NCBI GenBank assembly: GCA_963829135.1
Contig: CAWHHO010000005.1
Span: 806,001-870,000, forward strand
Source of the DNA: Kumtagia sp963829135
GTDB lineage: Bacteria; Pseudomonadota; Alphaproteobacteria; Rhizobiales; Rhizobiaceae
Length of the DNA stretch: 64,000 nt
Direction of reading: 5' to 3'
The translations under genes and the position numbers were made by a program. Shown here piece by piece: positions 29,337-37,513 of this stretch; position 1 is the first letter of the stretch, and every line of letters starts with the position of its first letter. The notes beneath the pieces were generated by a model. That model was not told where the DNA came from. It made no database searches and saw nothing but the letters and a program-made list of their open reading frames with translations.

Positions 29337-30542
29337 TCAGGCGCGCTCGGCGATCGCCGGCTCGCCCTTGCGGGCGTGAATAAGGTTGACGAACCGCCGG
29401 AACAGGTAGTGCGAATCCTGCGGCCCTGGCGACGCCTCCGGATGGTGCTGCACAGAGAACACCGGCCGGCCCGCCAGCGCGATACCGCAATTCGAACCGT
29501 CGAACAGCGACACATGGGTTTCCTCGACGCCCTCCGGCAGGCTGTCCGTATCAACGGCAAAGCCGTGGTTCATCGAAACGATCTCGACCTTGCCGGTTGT
29601 GTAGTCCTTCACAGGGTGGTTCGCGCCGTGATGGCCCTGATGCATCTTCATTGTCGTGCCGCCCAGCGCCAGCGCCAGCATCTGGTGGCCAAGGCAGATT
29701 CCGAAGATCGGCACGTCAGTGTCAAGCAATCCCTTGATCACCGGCACCGCGTACTCGCCGGTCGCTGCCGGATCGCCCGGACCGTTGGACAGGAACACGC
29801 CATCGGGCTTCAACGCCAGGATGTCCTCCGCGCTCGTCTGCGCCGGCACGACTGTGACCTTGCCGCCGAGGCCAGTGATCAGCCGCAAGATATTGCGCTT
29901 CACGCCGTAGTCGATTGCCACGACATGGAATGCCGGATCGGCCTGCTGCGCATAGCCTTCGTTCCAAGCCCACGGCTCTTCGGTCCACACCGATGACTGG
30001 CCGGAAGTGACGTCCTTCGCAAGGTCGAGGCCGACGAGGCCGGACCACGCCTGCGCCTGCATCTTCAATGCTTCAAAGTCGAACCGGCCATCCACGGAAT
30101 GGGCGATCACCGCGTTGGGCATGCCCTTTTCGCGGATCAGTACCGTCAGGGCGCGTGTGTCGATGCCGCTGATGCCGATCACGCCGCGCCGCTTCAGCCA
30201 GCGATCGAGATGCTCCACAGCGCGATAGTTCGACGGATTGGTGACATCTGCCTTGAACACCGCGCCGACCGCGCCCGCGCGCTGCGCCGGGTTGAGGTCC
30301 TCGATGTCTTCTTCGTTCACCCCGATATTGCCGATATGCGGGAAGGTGAAGGTGACTATCTGACTGGCATAGGACGGATCGGTGAGGATCTCCTGATAGC
30401 CGGTGAGCGCCGTATTGAAGCATACTTCGGCGACCGCGCTGCCGGTGGCGCCGAGGCCCCGGCCGAGGATCACCGTGCCATCCGCCAGCACGAGGGCGGC
30501 AGTTAGCAGTTCTGTTCCCCAAGGGGCGGTCGAGACGGTCAT
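29337..30542 (-). CDS. carA: Carbamoyl-phosphate synthase small chain
   Basis: Glutamine amidotransferase subunit, 401 aa, that passes ammonia to CarB. The N-terminal CarA domain holds TALTGYQEILTDPSY and GISGIDTRALT; the class I glutaminase has the nucleophile in GICLGHQMLALALGG, and the His-Glu pair in SVQHHPEASPGPQDS. The start MTVSTAPWGTELL at 30542 replaces an upstream in-frame ATG because the family begins here. It is separated from carB by about 4.8 kb, the usual rhizobial situation, and is divergent from yqeY. Confidence 0.93.
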   Translation of the reverse strand: MTVSTAPWGTELLTAALVLADGTVILGRGLGATGSAVAEVCFNTALTGYQEILTDPSYASQIVTFTFPHIGNIGVNEEDIEDLNPAQRAGAVGAVFKADVTNPSNYRAVEHLDRWLKRRGVIGISGIDTRALTVLIREKGMPNAVIAHSVDGRFDFEALKMQAQAWSGLVGLDLAKDVTSGQSSVWTEEPWAWNEGYAQQADPAFHVVAIDYGVKRNILRLITGLGGKVTVVPAQTSAEDILALKPDGVFLSNGPGDPAATGEYAVPVIKGLLDTDVPIFGICLGHQMLALALGGTTMKMHQGHHGANHPVKDYTTGKVEIVSMNHGFAVDTDSLPEGVEETHVSLFDGSNCGIALAGRPVFSVQHHPEASPGPQDSHYLFRRFVNLIHARKGEPAIAERA

Positions 30543-30807
30543 GGCGCTTCTCCGGCGAGAGCTTGTTGGGCGCTTGTGCGAAAGCGCTCGAATAGTCATA
30601 TAGCGCGGCAAGGCACGGCGCGCAGCGGCAGCCGTGGCACAAAACGCAATCGATGCAAGACACGCCTATTAAGCGGCGTCTTGGGGCGGGTCAACAATGC
30701 GTTCCGCTTTCAGCGCCGATCGCGTTGGGAAGCCGGCATCGGCGAGGGCCAGGGCTGCCAGCCTTCCCCAAATGCGATTGCTGTCAACGGATGATGGAGA
30801 GAACATA

Positions 30808-31257
30808 ATGCGCGCGATGATTGCCGAGGCCCTCAAGACCGCCCAGAAGGCGCAGGACAAGCCCCGCATCTCAACGCTGCGCATGGTCAATGCGGCAATC
30901 CAGGACCGCGATATCGCCAATCGCGGCATCGGCAAGCCCGCGGCAAACGACGAGGAAATCCTGCAGATCCTGACCAAGATGGTGAAGCAGCGCGAGGAAT
31001 CCGCTACCGCCTTCACGCAAGGCAACCGCCCGGAGCTGGCGGAGAAGGAGCGCGAGGAGATCGGCATCATTCGCGCGTTCCTGCCGCAGCAGATGACTGA
31101 CGAGGAAGTCACCGCCGCCTGCAACGCGGTGATTGCCGAACTCGGCGCGTCCAGCATCCGCGACATGGGCCGCGTGATGGCGGCGCTCCGCGAGAAATTT
31201 ACCGGCAAGATGGATTTCGGCAAGGCCAGCGGCATCATCAAGGGATTGCTTCAGTAG
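30808..31257 (+). CDS. yqeY: GatB/YqeY domain protein
   Basis: A 149 aa helical protein of the YqeY family, related to the tail domain of the amidotransferase GatB. Features: ALKTAQKAQDKPRISTLRMVNAAIQDRDIA, NDEEILQILTKMVKQREES, LAEKEREEIGIIRAFLPQQMT and GRVMAALREKFTGKMDFGKASGIIKGLL. ATG 30808 follows GGAGAG. In many rhizobia it sits directly upstream of dnaG; here about 4 kb of other genes separate them. A role in aminoacyl-tRNA metabolism is suspected but unproven. Confidence 0.9.
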   Translation: MRAMIAEALKTAQKAQDKPRISTLRMVNAAIQDRDIANRGIGKPAANDEEILQILTKMVKQREESATAFTQGNRPELAEKEREEIGIIRAFLPQQMTDEEVTAACNAVIAELGASSIRDMGRVMAALREKFTGKMDFGKASGIIKGLLQ

Positions 31258-31294
31258 GCAGCAGCCAAACCTTCACCGTCGCTGTGGCGCGACT

Positions 31295-32002
31295 TCACGC
31301 CAGAAACGCCACCTCACCGGTTTCGATGTCGTGCATGGCGCCGGCGATTCGCAACTCGCCGGCCTTCACCATTTCGGACAGGACTTCGCTCTTGTCCGTC
31401 AGCATGGCGACTGCAAGCCGCACGTTCTCAACCGCGACGGCCTGAACGAGCGCCTTGTTGGACGATTTGCGTTCGCCGTCCGTCTTCACCGCTTCGACCG
31501 CCGGGCGGATGTTGGCGAGCGTTGCCGTCAAATTGCCCAGCTTCACATCGTCGATGGCGCCCTTGACTGCGCCGCATGACGAATGTCCGAGAACGACGAT
31601 GGCGCGCGCGCCGGACACCTTCGTCGCGAATTCCAGGCTGCCGATGATGTCGGTATCGACGAAATTGCCGGCGATGCGCGCGCAGAACACATCGCCGATG
31701 CGTTGGTCGAAAACCAGCTCCGGCGGGACGCGCGAATCGATGCATCCGACGATTGCCGCGAACGGCGCCTGTCCCTTGGCGGTCTCTTTCACCTGCGCCA
31801 TCAGATCGCAATTGACGGACTGCCCGGACACGAAGCGCTTGTTACCCGCCTTCAGATACGCGACCGCATCATCGGGGCTGACAGATTTTTGCTTCTCAGC
31901 GGTAAACACCGCGCATTCCGGCGCTGCGGCGAAGGCATGTGATCCCGTTATGGAAAGGGCGGCAAGCGGCATGCAGCCGCAGAAGAAACGGCGTGTCAGC
32001 AT
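31295..32002 (-). CDS. Exported beta-class carbonic anhydrase
   Basis: Interconverts CO2 and bicarbonate. The 235 aa protein has the zinc ligands in GCIDSRVPPELVFD (Cys-x-Asp-x-Arg) and LGHSSCGAVKGAID (His and Cys). An N-terminal signal of Tat/Sec type (LTRRFFCGCMPLAALSITGSHAFAAAP) suggests a periplasmic location. It converges on yqeY with a 37 bp gap. The enzyme is a typical bacterial beta class; the exported form is less common. Confidence 0.88.
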   Translation of the reverse strand: MLTRRFFCGCMPLAALSITGSHAFAAAPECAVFTAEKQKSVSPDDAVAYLKAGNKRFVSGQSVNCDLMAQVKETAKGQAPFAAIVGCIDSRVPPELVFDQRIGDVFCARIAGNFVDTDIIGSLEFATKVSGARAIVVLGHSSCGAVKGAIDDVKLGNLTATLANIRPAVEAVKTDGERKSSNKALVQAVAVENVRLAVAMLTDKSEVLSEMVKAGELRIAGAMHDIETGEVAFLA

Positions 32003-32102
32003 GGTGATCCCTCAACGGCGCAAACGCGCCGAAGAGCAGACTACAGACAAGCGGGAAATGTGGGAGTTGTCGTTTTCCCTAGCAGAAGTCCCAAGCCGCT
32101 CG

Positions 32103-33767
32103 TCAGCCCGCCTTGAGCCGGCTGCCTGTGAGCAGGCCGGCTTCCTCAAGCACCGGATAAGCCATCGAAGCGAGCAGCGAATTGATCTGCTTGAGGTCGC
32201 GGATCGTGTCGAGATGAATGGAACTTGTCTCGACGCTCTTTGCCGTGCCTTCGCGCAAGCGTTCGAAATGGCTCTGGCTGGACTCCTTTTCGAGCGCTCG
32301 CAGCCGGTCCTTTTCCTGCACGAGCTGACGCGCGGTGGCGGGATCGCGCGACACCAGTACGTTGAAGGCGAGACGCGCATTGGCCATCACCGCGCTATGG
32401 AACGTCACCAGCTCGCGCCAACCCTGATCGGTGAAGGTCAAGCCGCGGTCGAGCTTCTTCTGCACATGCGCCAGCATGTTTCGCACAATGATGTCGCCGA
32501 CCTGCTCCAGCTTCACGCAGGCGCCGATAAGTTCCTGGCATCGCAGCGCCTCGGCCTCGCCAAGCGTATGCTGCGTGACCTTGGCGAGATAAAGCTTGAT
32601 CGCGGCGTGCTTGCGGTCAACGCGATCGTCCAGCGCCGACAACTCGTCGATCTTCGCCTGATCGGCTGTCTCATAAAGCTCGATGACCCGCTTCAGCATG
32701 ATCTCGACGGTCTCGCAGACGCGCACGACCTCGCGCGTTGCATTGGCCAGCGCCAGGCTCGGCGTTGCAAGGGCACCCTCCTCCAGCGCGCTGAGTTCGG
32801 ACACCGCAAGCGCATCGGCAGCATCCGGCACCGAGCGCATAGAGACAATCTTTTCCGCCAGCCCGTTCACCACGCCGGCGAGCGGCATGCCGAGGAAAGC
32901 CAGCATCACATTGAAGGCGATGTGCGTATGCACGAGTTGCAAGGGCGCCGTGTCGCCGAGAAAGGCGAGCGACGGCTTGAAAGTCACGAACGCGATCAGC
33001 GCAAGGACAGCGCCGCAGCCGCGCATGATGAGATTGCCTAGCGGCACCGTCCGCGCCTTTGGCGGCGAGGCGCGCGACAGCATGACCGCGATCAGCCCGC
33101 CGCCGATATTGGCGCCGAGCACGAGAACCACGCCGAGCTCGATCGGAATGAGGCCGCGCGCCGCCAGCGCAACGACCAGCAGGATTGCCGCGACGCTCGA
33201 ATGGAACAGCCACGTCATGACCGCCGCAACGAGGAAGGCCGTCACCGGATCGGCGGCGAGATAGTTGACGATCACCGGCAGGATCTTGCTTTCGCGCAGC
33301 GGCTCGGACGCTTCGCCGATCATCCGCAAAGCGAGGATCAGCAGGCCGACGCCGATCAGGATGCGCCCGACCTGCAGCAGATCGCGGCGCTGCGTCGACA
33401 TGAACAGCACCGTGCCGACGACAAGGCAAAGCGGCACAAGGTGGCTGAGATCGAAACTCAGCAGCTTGACGACCAGCGACGAGCCGACATCCGCGCCGAG
33501 CACGGCGAGCAGGCCGGCCTGGCCGCCGACGATGCCGGAACCGGCGAACGAGCCAACGATGAGCGCGACAGCCGTGGCGCTCTGCAAGGCGATCGCCAGC
33601 GCCGCACCTGCGCCGACTGCGAGCAGAGGGTTCTTCAGGATCGAACGCAGCTTCAGCCTGAGCACGTCGCCATAGGCGCGCTCGACGCCGGTGCGCACCA
33701 TGCGGGTCGCAAACAGAAGCAGCGCGACTGCGCCGGCGAGGTGAAGAAGGACGAAGGAGCCGCTCAC
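32103..33767 (-). CDS. Na/Pi cotransporter family protein with PhoU-like tail
   Basis: A 554 aa membrane protein. Two inverted NptA-type repeats carry the signature QSATAVALIVGSFAGSG and FHSSVAAILLVVALAARG, each followed by GADVGSS or GANIGGG. The last 200 residues form a cytoplasmic PhoU-like helical bundle (VCETVEIMLKRVIELYE, CVKLEQVGDIIVRNM). It probably moves phosphate with sodium, perhaps for homeostasis. It lies in the same direction as the carbonic anhydrase gene, about 100 bp upstream. Confidence 0.85.
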   Translation of the reverse strand: MSGSFVLLHLAGAVALLLFATRMVRTGVERAYGDVLRLKLRSILKNPLLAVGAGAALAIALQSATAVALIVGSFAGSGIVGGQAGLLAVLGADVGSSLVVKLLSFDLSHLVPLCLVVGTVLFMSTQRRDLLQVGRILIGVGLLILALRMIGEASEPLRESKILPVIVNYLAADPVTAFLVAAVMTWLFHSSVAAILLVVALAARGLIPIELGVVLVLGANIGGGLIAVMLSRASPPKARTVPLGNLIMRGCGAVLALIAFVTFKPSLAFLGDTAPLQLVHTHIAFNVMLAFLGMPLAGVVNGLAEKIVSMRSVPDAADALAVSELSALEEGALATPSLALANATREVVRVCETVEIMLKRVIELYETADQAKIDELSALDDRVDRKHAAIKLYLAKVTQHTLGEAEALRCQELIGACVKLEQVGDIIVRNMLAHVQKKLDRGLTFTDQGWRELVTFHSAVMANARLAFNVLVSRDPATARQLVQEKDRLRALEKESSQSHFERLREGTAKSVETSSIHLDTIRDLKQINSLLASMAYPVLEEAGLLTGSRLKAG

Positions 33768-34147
33768 CGCCTCGATCCTATCACGGCGCAGGAACCGGCC
33801 CGCCGGACGATGCGGGTCGCAAAGGATGGTGAATTCGGTCGAATGAAGCGTTTCATACTGTGCCGTTGTATTTTAGCCGGGTAATAAAATCCATAAGGGT
33901 TGAGCAGAGCTGCGCATCGCCGACACCTGACGTCGGAAACGGATCGTTGGTCACCGGCAGGGCACGAAACTATGCCCCGCGCCCGAGTGGCAAAGCGGGG
34001 ACGCGACCTCTCGAAGATTTATGCGATATGCTTCACAATTCGCAACTAACCCAATGCTTTCATTACGCAATTGTAATCCTGCATTCACATTCGGTTCATC
34101 GTCGAGTTCGTAAGTTCCGCTCGCTCCCACACGAAAGGACCCTAGAC
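33768..34147. other. Intergenic region before the RcnB-like gene
   Basis: About 380 bp containing the divergent promoters of the Na/Pi transporter and the RcnB-like gene. It is AT-richer between 33850 and 34120 (for example GTATTTTAGCCGGGTAATAAAA). I see no gene or structured RNA. Confidence 0.5.
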
Positions 34148-34526
34148 ATGAAGCGACTTATCCTCTCTGCCATCACCTTCTCCCTGCTCGCAATTCCGGT
34201 TGCTCACGCTGACTACCGCGCGGCTGCCACCGGCGAATACCGCGTGGTCCAGAAGTTCGACGGCAAGCCGCACGATGTGCGCCGCATCGACAAGAAGGGT
34301 CGTCAAGCGCAACGGCCACAAGGTTGTCGTCAAGAAGGTGACGCGCACACACTGGGTGCGGGGCAACCGCGTGTCGAACTGGAACCATCGCCAGGTCGTG
34401 CGCGACTATCATGGCCATGGCCTGCGCCGCCCTGGCCATAACCAGCGCTGGATCAAGGTCGACAACGACTACCTGCTGATCGGCATCACCACAGGCATCA
34501 TTGCCGGCGCCATCGCCGCGCACTGA
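34148..34526 (+). CDS. RcnB-family periplasmic protein (one frameshift)
   Basis: Starts with a signal peptide (MKRLILSAITFSLLAIPVAHAD) behind GAAAGGA. After a single-base shift near 34300 the next frame continues VVKRNGHKVVVKKVTRTHWVRGN, then VVRDYHGHGLRRPGHNQRWIKVDNDYLLIGI and a hydrophobic glycine-containing end (TTGIIAGAIAAH), the RcnB/YohN pattern. About 125 aa. E. coli RcnB helps nickel/cobalt homeostasis; many rhizobial members are of unknown role. A strong hairpin follows. Confidence 0.72.
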
Positions 34527-34595
34527 TACCGAGCGGACTTCCTTCTGAGCCTTGGATGTGCGGCGGGACGCATTCCCGTGCACTGCCGAGGTTCC

Positions 34596-34621
34596 AAGCG
34601 GGGCGGCTTGCCGCCCCGCTT
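34596..34621 (+). terminator. Hairpin terminator after the RcnB-like gene
   Basis: A perfect 12 bp stem, AAGCGGGGCGGC and GCCGCCCCGCTT, with a two-base loop, 70 bp after the stop. The T-run is weak (GTCGTTTG), so it may terminate inefficiently or work with Rho. Confidence 0.65.
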
Positions 34622-34664
34622 GTCGTTTGAGTCCTCAACCATTGCATGAGCACGCTATTTCCGT

Positions 34665-34680
34665 ATACACACTTGTGTAT
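34665..34680. promoter_or_regulatory. Operator of the BrnTA operon
   Basis: ATACACACTTGTGTAT is a perfect inverted repeat (7 bp arms, 2 bp centre) ending 17 bp before the brnT start and overlapping a TATTATA-like -10 element. BrnA antitoxins repress their own promoter through such palindromes; the assignment is by position and symmetry. Confidence 0.7.
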
Positions 34681-34697
34681 TATATTTGGAGTTAGCT

Positions 34698-34991
34698 TTG
34701 AGTAGCGCCGAGCTTCAGTTCGAGTGGGACGAAGACAAGGCGCACGTCAATCTGGCCAAGCACGGCGTGTCATTCCTAACCGCCGCAGAGGCCTTTGCAT
34801 GCGAGATCGTCGAACGTGTGGACGATCGCGAAGACTACGGCGAGCTTAGATTCATAGGGCTTGGCCGGGTGAAATTCGATGTCTACCGGATCGTATACAC
34901 TTGGCGAAGCGAGACGGTTGTGCGGATCATAAGTGCCCAGAAAGCGGGTAAGCATGAGCGAGAAATCTACTATAGTCAGACATTCCCTTAG
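34698..34991 (+). CDS. brnT: BrnT-family ribonuclease toxin
   Basis: A 97 aa RelE-fold toxin that cleaves RNA. The family pattern is clear: LQFEWDEDKAHVNLAKHGVSFLTAAEAF, then DDREDYGELRFIGLGRV, VYRIVYTWRSETVVRIISAQKAGKHEREIYY. TTG 34698 is the likely start (GGAG 6 nt upstream); a longer TTG start at 34686 overlaps the ribosome-binding site. It is first in the operon, and the antitoxin gene overlaps its end. Confidence 0.88.
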   Translation: MSSAELQFEWDEDKAHVNLAKHGVSFLTAAEAFACEIVERVDDREDYGELRFIGLGRVKFDVYRIVYTWRSETVVRIISAQKAGKHEREIYYSQTFP

Positions 34992-35226
34992 CAGCATCCG
35001 AAAGACGCGGGAGCAAAAGGGCGATCCGACACACGCCGACGCGCCGGAAGCGGAATCACTTGGCGAGGAATTCTGGTCAACGGCACGCGTCATCATGCCG
35101 AGGGGCAAAACATCGGTTCATCTACGTCTGGATACAGATGTCGTCGAATGGTTCAAGGCCGGTGGAAAGGGACATCTTTCGCGGATGAATGCGGTGTTGC
35201 GGGCCTATGTCGACGCGCATCGATAA
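34954..35226 (+). CDS. brnA: BrnA-family ribbon-helix-helix antitoxin
   Basis: A 90 aa antitoxin starting at ATG 34954, overlapping brnT by 38 bp. The N-terminal half binds toxin (STIVRHSLSSIRKTREQKG) and the C-terminal half is the DNA-binding fold: KTSVHLRLDTDVVEWFKAGGKGHLSRMNAVLRAYVDAH. Toxin-first order with overlap is the rule for BrnTA. It should autoregulate through the palindrome at 34665-34680. Confidence 0.87.
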   Translation: MSEKSTIVRHSLSSIRKTREQKGDPTHADAPEAESLGEEFWSTARVIMPRGKTSVHLRLDTDVVEWFKAGGKGHLSRMNAVLRAYVDAHR

Positions 35227-35280
35227 ACGAGTGCTATCTGCATGGCTCGCCGCGGCGCGATCCTATGATTATATGAAGTC

Positions 35281-37213
35281 ATGCGCTTTTCGCCCACCTT
35301 CCTCGATGAGATCCGCGACCGCGTGCCGATCTCGGCCGTGATCGGCCAGCGCGTGTCGTGGGACCGCCGCAAGACCAATGCCGCGCGGGGCGACTACTGG
35401 GCCTGCTGTCCGTTCCATGGCGAGAAGTCGCCATCCTTCCATTGCGAAGACAAGAAGGGCCGCTACCACTGCTTCGGCTGCGGTGTTTCCGGCGATCATT
35501 TCCGCTTCCTGTCCGAGCTTGACGGTCTCGGGTTTCCCGGAAGCGGTGGAGCGCATCGCCGATATGGCCGGCGTGCCGATGCCGGCGCGCGACGAAGCAG
35601 ACGAACGCCGCGAACGCCAGCGCGCCAGCCTGCACGATGTCATGGAGATGGCAGCAAGCTTCTTCCAGCAGCAATTGCAGGCAGCGCTCGGCGCCAAGGC
35701 TCGGGCCTACCTGCGCGACCGTGGGCTGACGCCCGCCACCCAGCAGAAATTCCGGCTGGGTTTTGCGCCGGACAGCCGCAACGCGCTGAAGGAGCATCTG
35801 GCGGGCAATGGGCGTCGCGATAGAGCAGATCGAGGCGTGCGGCCTCATTCGCTCCGGCGACGATATCCCGGTCTCGTATGACTGGTTCCGCGACCGCATC
35901 ATGTTCCCGATCGAGGACCGGCGGGGCCGCGTCATCGCCTTCGGCGGTCGCGCCATGTCGCCGGAGGTCGCGGCGAAATACATGAACTCGCCCGATACAG
36001 AACTCTTCCACAAGGGCGAGGTGCTCTACAATTTCGCTCGTGCCCGCAAGGGACAGGGCAAGGACGGCACGGTGATTGCCGTCGAAGGCTACATGGACGT
36101 GATCGCGCTGGCGCAGGCCGGTTTCGAGAACGCCGTGGCGCCGCTTGGCACCGCGCTGACCGAAAACCAGATGGAACTGCTGTGGAAGATGACGCCGGAG
36201 CCGGTGCTGTGCTTCGACGGCGATCAGGCGGGCCTGCGCGCGGCCTGGCGCGCAGCCGACATGATCCTGCCAAGCGTCCAGGCCGGCCGCACCGCGCGCT
36301 TCGCGCTGTTGCCGGAAGGCAAGGATCCGGACGATCTGGTCAAGGCGGAAGGGCCGGAGGCGTTTCGCACCGTGCTGGGCGAGGCGCGCGCGCTCTCCGA
36401 ACTGCTATGGATGCGCGAGACCGCCGGCGGTGTCTTCGACACGCCCGAGCGCCGTGCCGATCTGGAAAAGACGCTGCGCGAACTGGCCAGCCGCATTCGC
36501 GATGAAAGCGTGCGCTTCCACTACCAGCAGGACATGCGCGACCGCGTTCACGCGTTTTTCGGCGCTGCTCGCCATGGCGGGCAGCCCAACCGCCAGAACC
36601 AGGGCAACGACCGCAATGGTTTCCGCAACAACCGGCCCGGACAGGCCGGCGGGCCGCCTCGCCGTGTCGGAAAGCCTGGCCCGATCGGCGATGGTCAAGC
36701 GCGCAGGCGGCATCATGCCCTTGCGCGAAACTGTGCTGCTGGTAGCGCTGGCCAACCATCCGCACCTGATCGACGAGAATTTCGACCATGTCGAAACGCT
36801 CGAACTCTCCCACCCCGACCTGCGGCAACTGCACGCGGCGATCATCGACGCAGTTGCGCATGGCGATGCCGGCGACCGCGAGAGCCTTGCGCGCTTCGCT
36901 GCACGCTTCGGGCATGGACGAGATATGGGAACGCGCCGTCATGCTGGTTCGCCGCGCTCGGCAGTGGCCTGCGCTGGAAGGCGCCGCGTTGGAGGACGCG
37001 CGCGAGGCTTTCGCCCAGGCGCTGCACTTGCAGCGCAGCGCCGGCAACCTACATAGGGAACTGAAACTGGCCGAAACGGCGCTCGCCGCCGAACCGACCG
37101 ACGAAAACTACCGGCACCTGATCGAAATCCAGGCTCAATTCCGTGACCTTCAGGCCACGGAAGCGCTGATCGAGGGGTTCGGTGTACCGTCCGGACGTGT
37201 GGACAGAACGTGA
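35281..37213 (+). CDS. dnaG: DNA primase (frame broken in this sequence)
   Basis: Makes RNA primers at the replication fork and is essential. Joined frames give about 644 aa. The zinc finger reads CCPFHGEKSPSFHCEDKKGRYHCFGCG, the TOPRIM core has VIAVEGYMDVIALAQAGF and VLCFDGDQAGLRAAWRA, and the helicase-binding tail ends LIEGFGVPSGRVDRT. Single-base shifts lie near 35526, 35805, 36660 and 36905; sequence between them is fully conserved. Because the gene cannot be dispensable, these shifts are best explained as errors in the sequence. ATG 35281 begins the family-typical MRFSPTFLDEIRDRVPIS. Confidence 0.9.
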
Positions 37214-37513
37214 GGTTTGAGAGCAATCCGCCTCAATTGATTCGCTTTTTTATCGCGAATCATGCGACAGGCGCTTGACCTTACACTCATTTGGCGGAAT
37301 CAGAACGATTCGAGACGGTGATCCGTGGGATGACCCTCACCAATCGCGGAAACGACGGGATCGAATACTGGACGGGACGAAAAGCCGCTCCAGATAGCAT
37401 GTTTGACCGAAACCTGAACAAGACTGGCTGCGGCCGACACCAGCGGCAGTAATTTGAGGGCATTGCGGCCCGAAAATCCAGACCCGCATTTGCCCTTATG
37501 GAGTAGGCACGGA
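37214..37513. other. dnaG-rpoD intergenic region
   Basis: About 300 bp. GATTCGC and GCGAATC at 37239-37261 form a hairpin with a T-rich loop, perhaps a weak dnaG terminator. A CTTGACC at 37274-37280 is a possible -35 for rpoD, with no convincing -10. No gene is seen. Confidence 0.45.

Noticed and set aside
29133..29996. 287-codon frame opposite carA
   Set aside because: Shadow of carA; the carA protein is fully conserved on the minus strand.
31455..33041. 528-codon + frame opposite the Na/Pi transporter
   Set aside because: Antisense artefact of GC-rich membrane-protein codons; contains no domain.
35279..36013. 244-codon frame opposite dnaG
   Set aside because: Antisense shadow of the zinc-finger and core region of dnaG, with Ser/Arg-rich random sequence.
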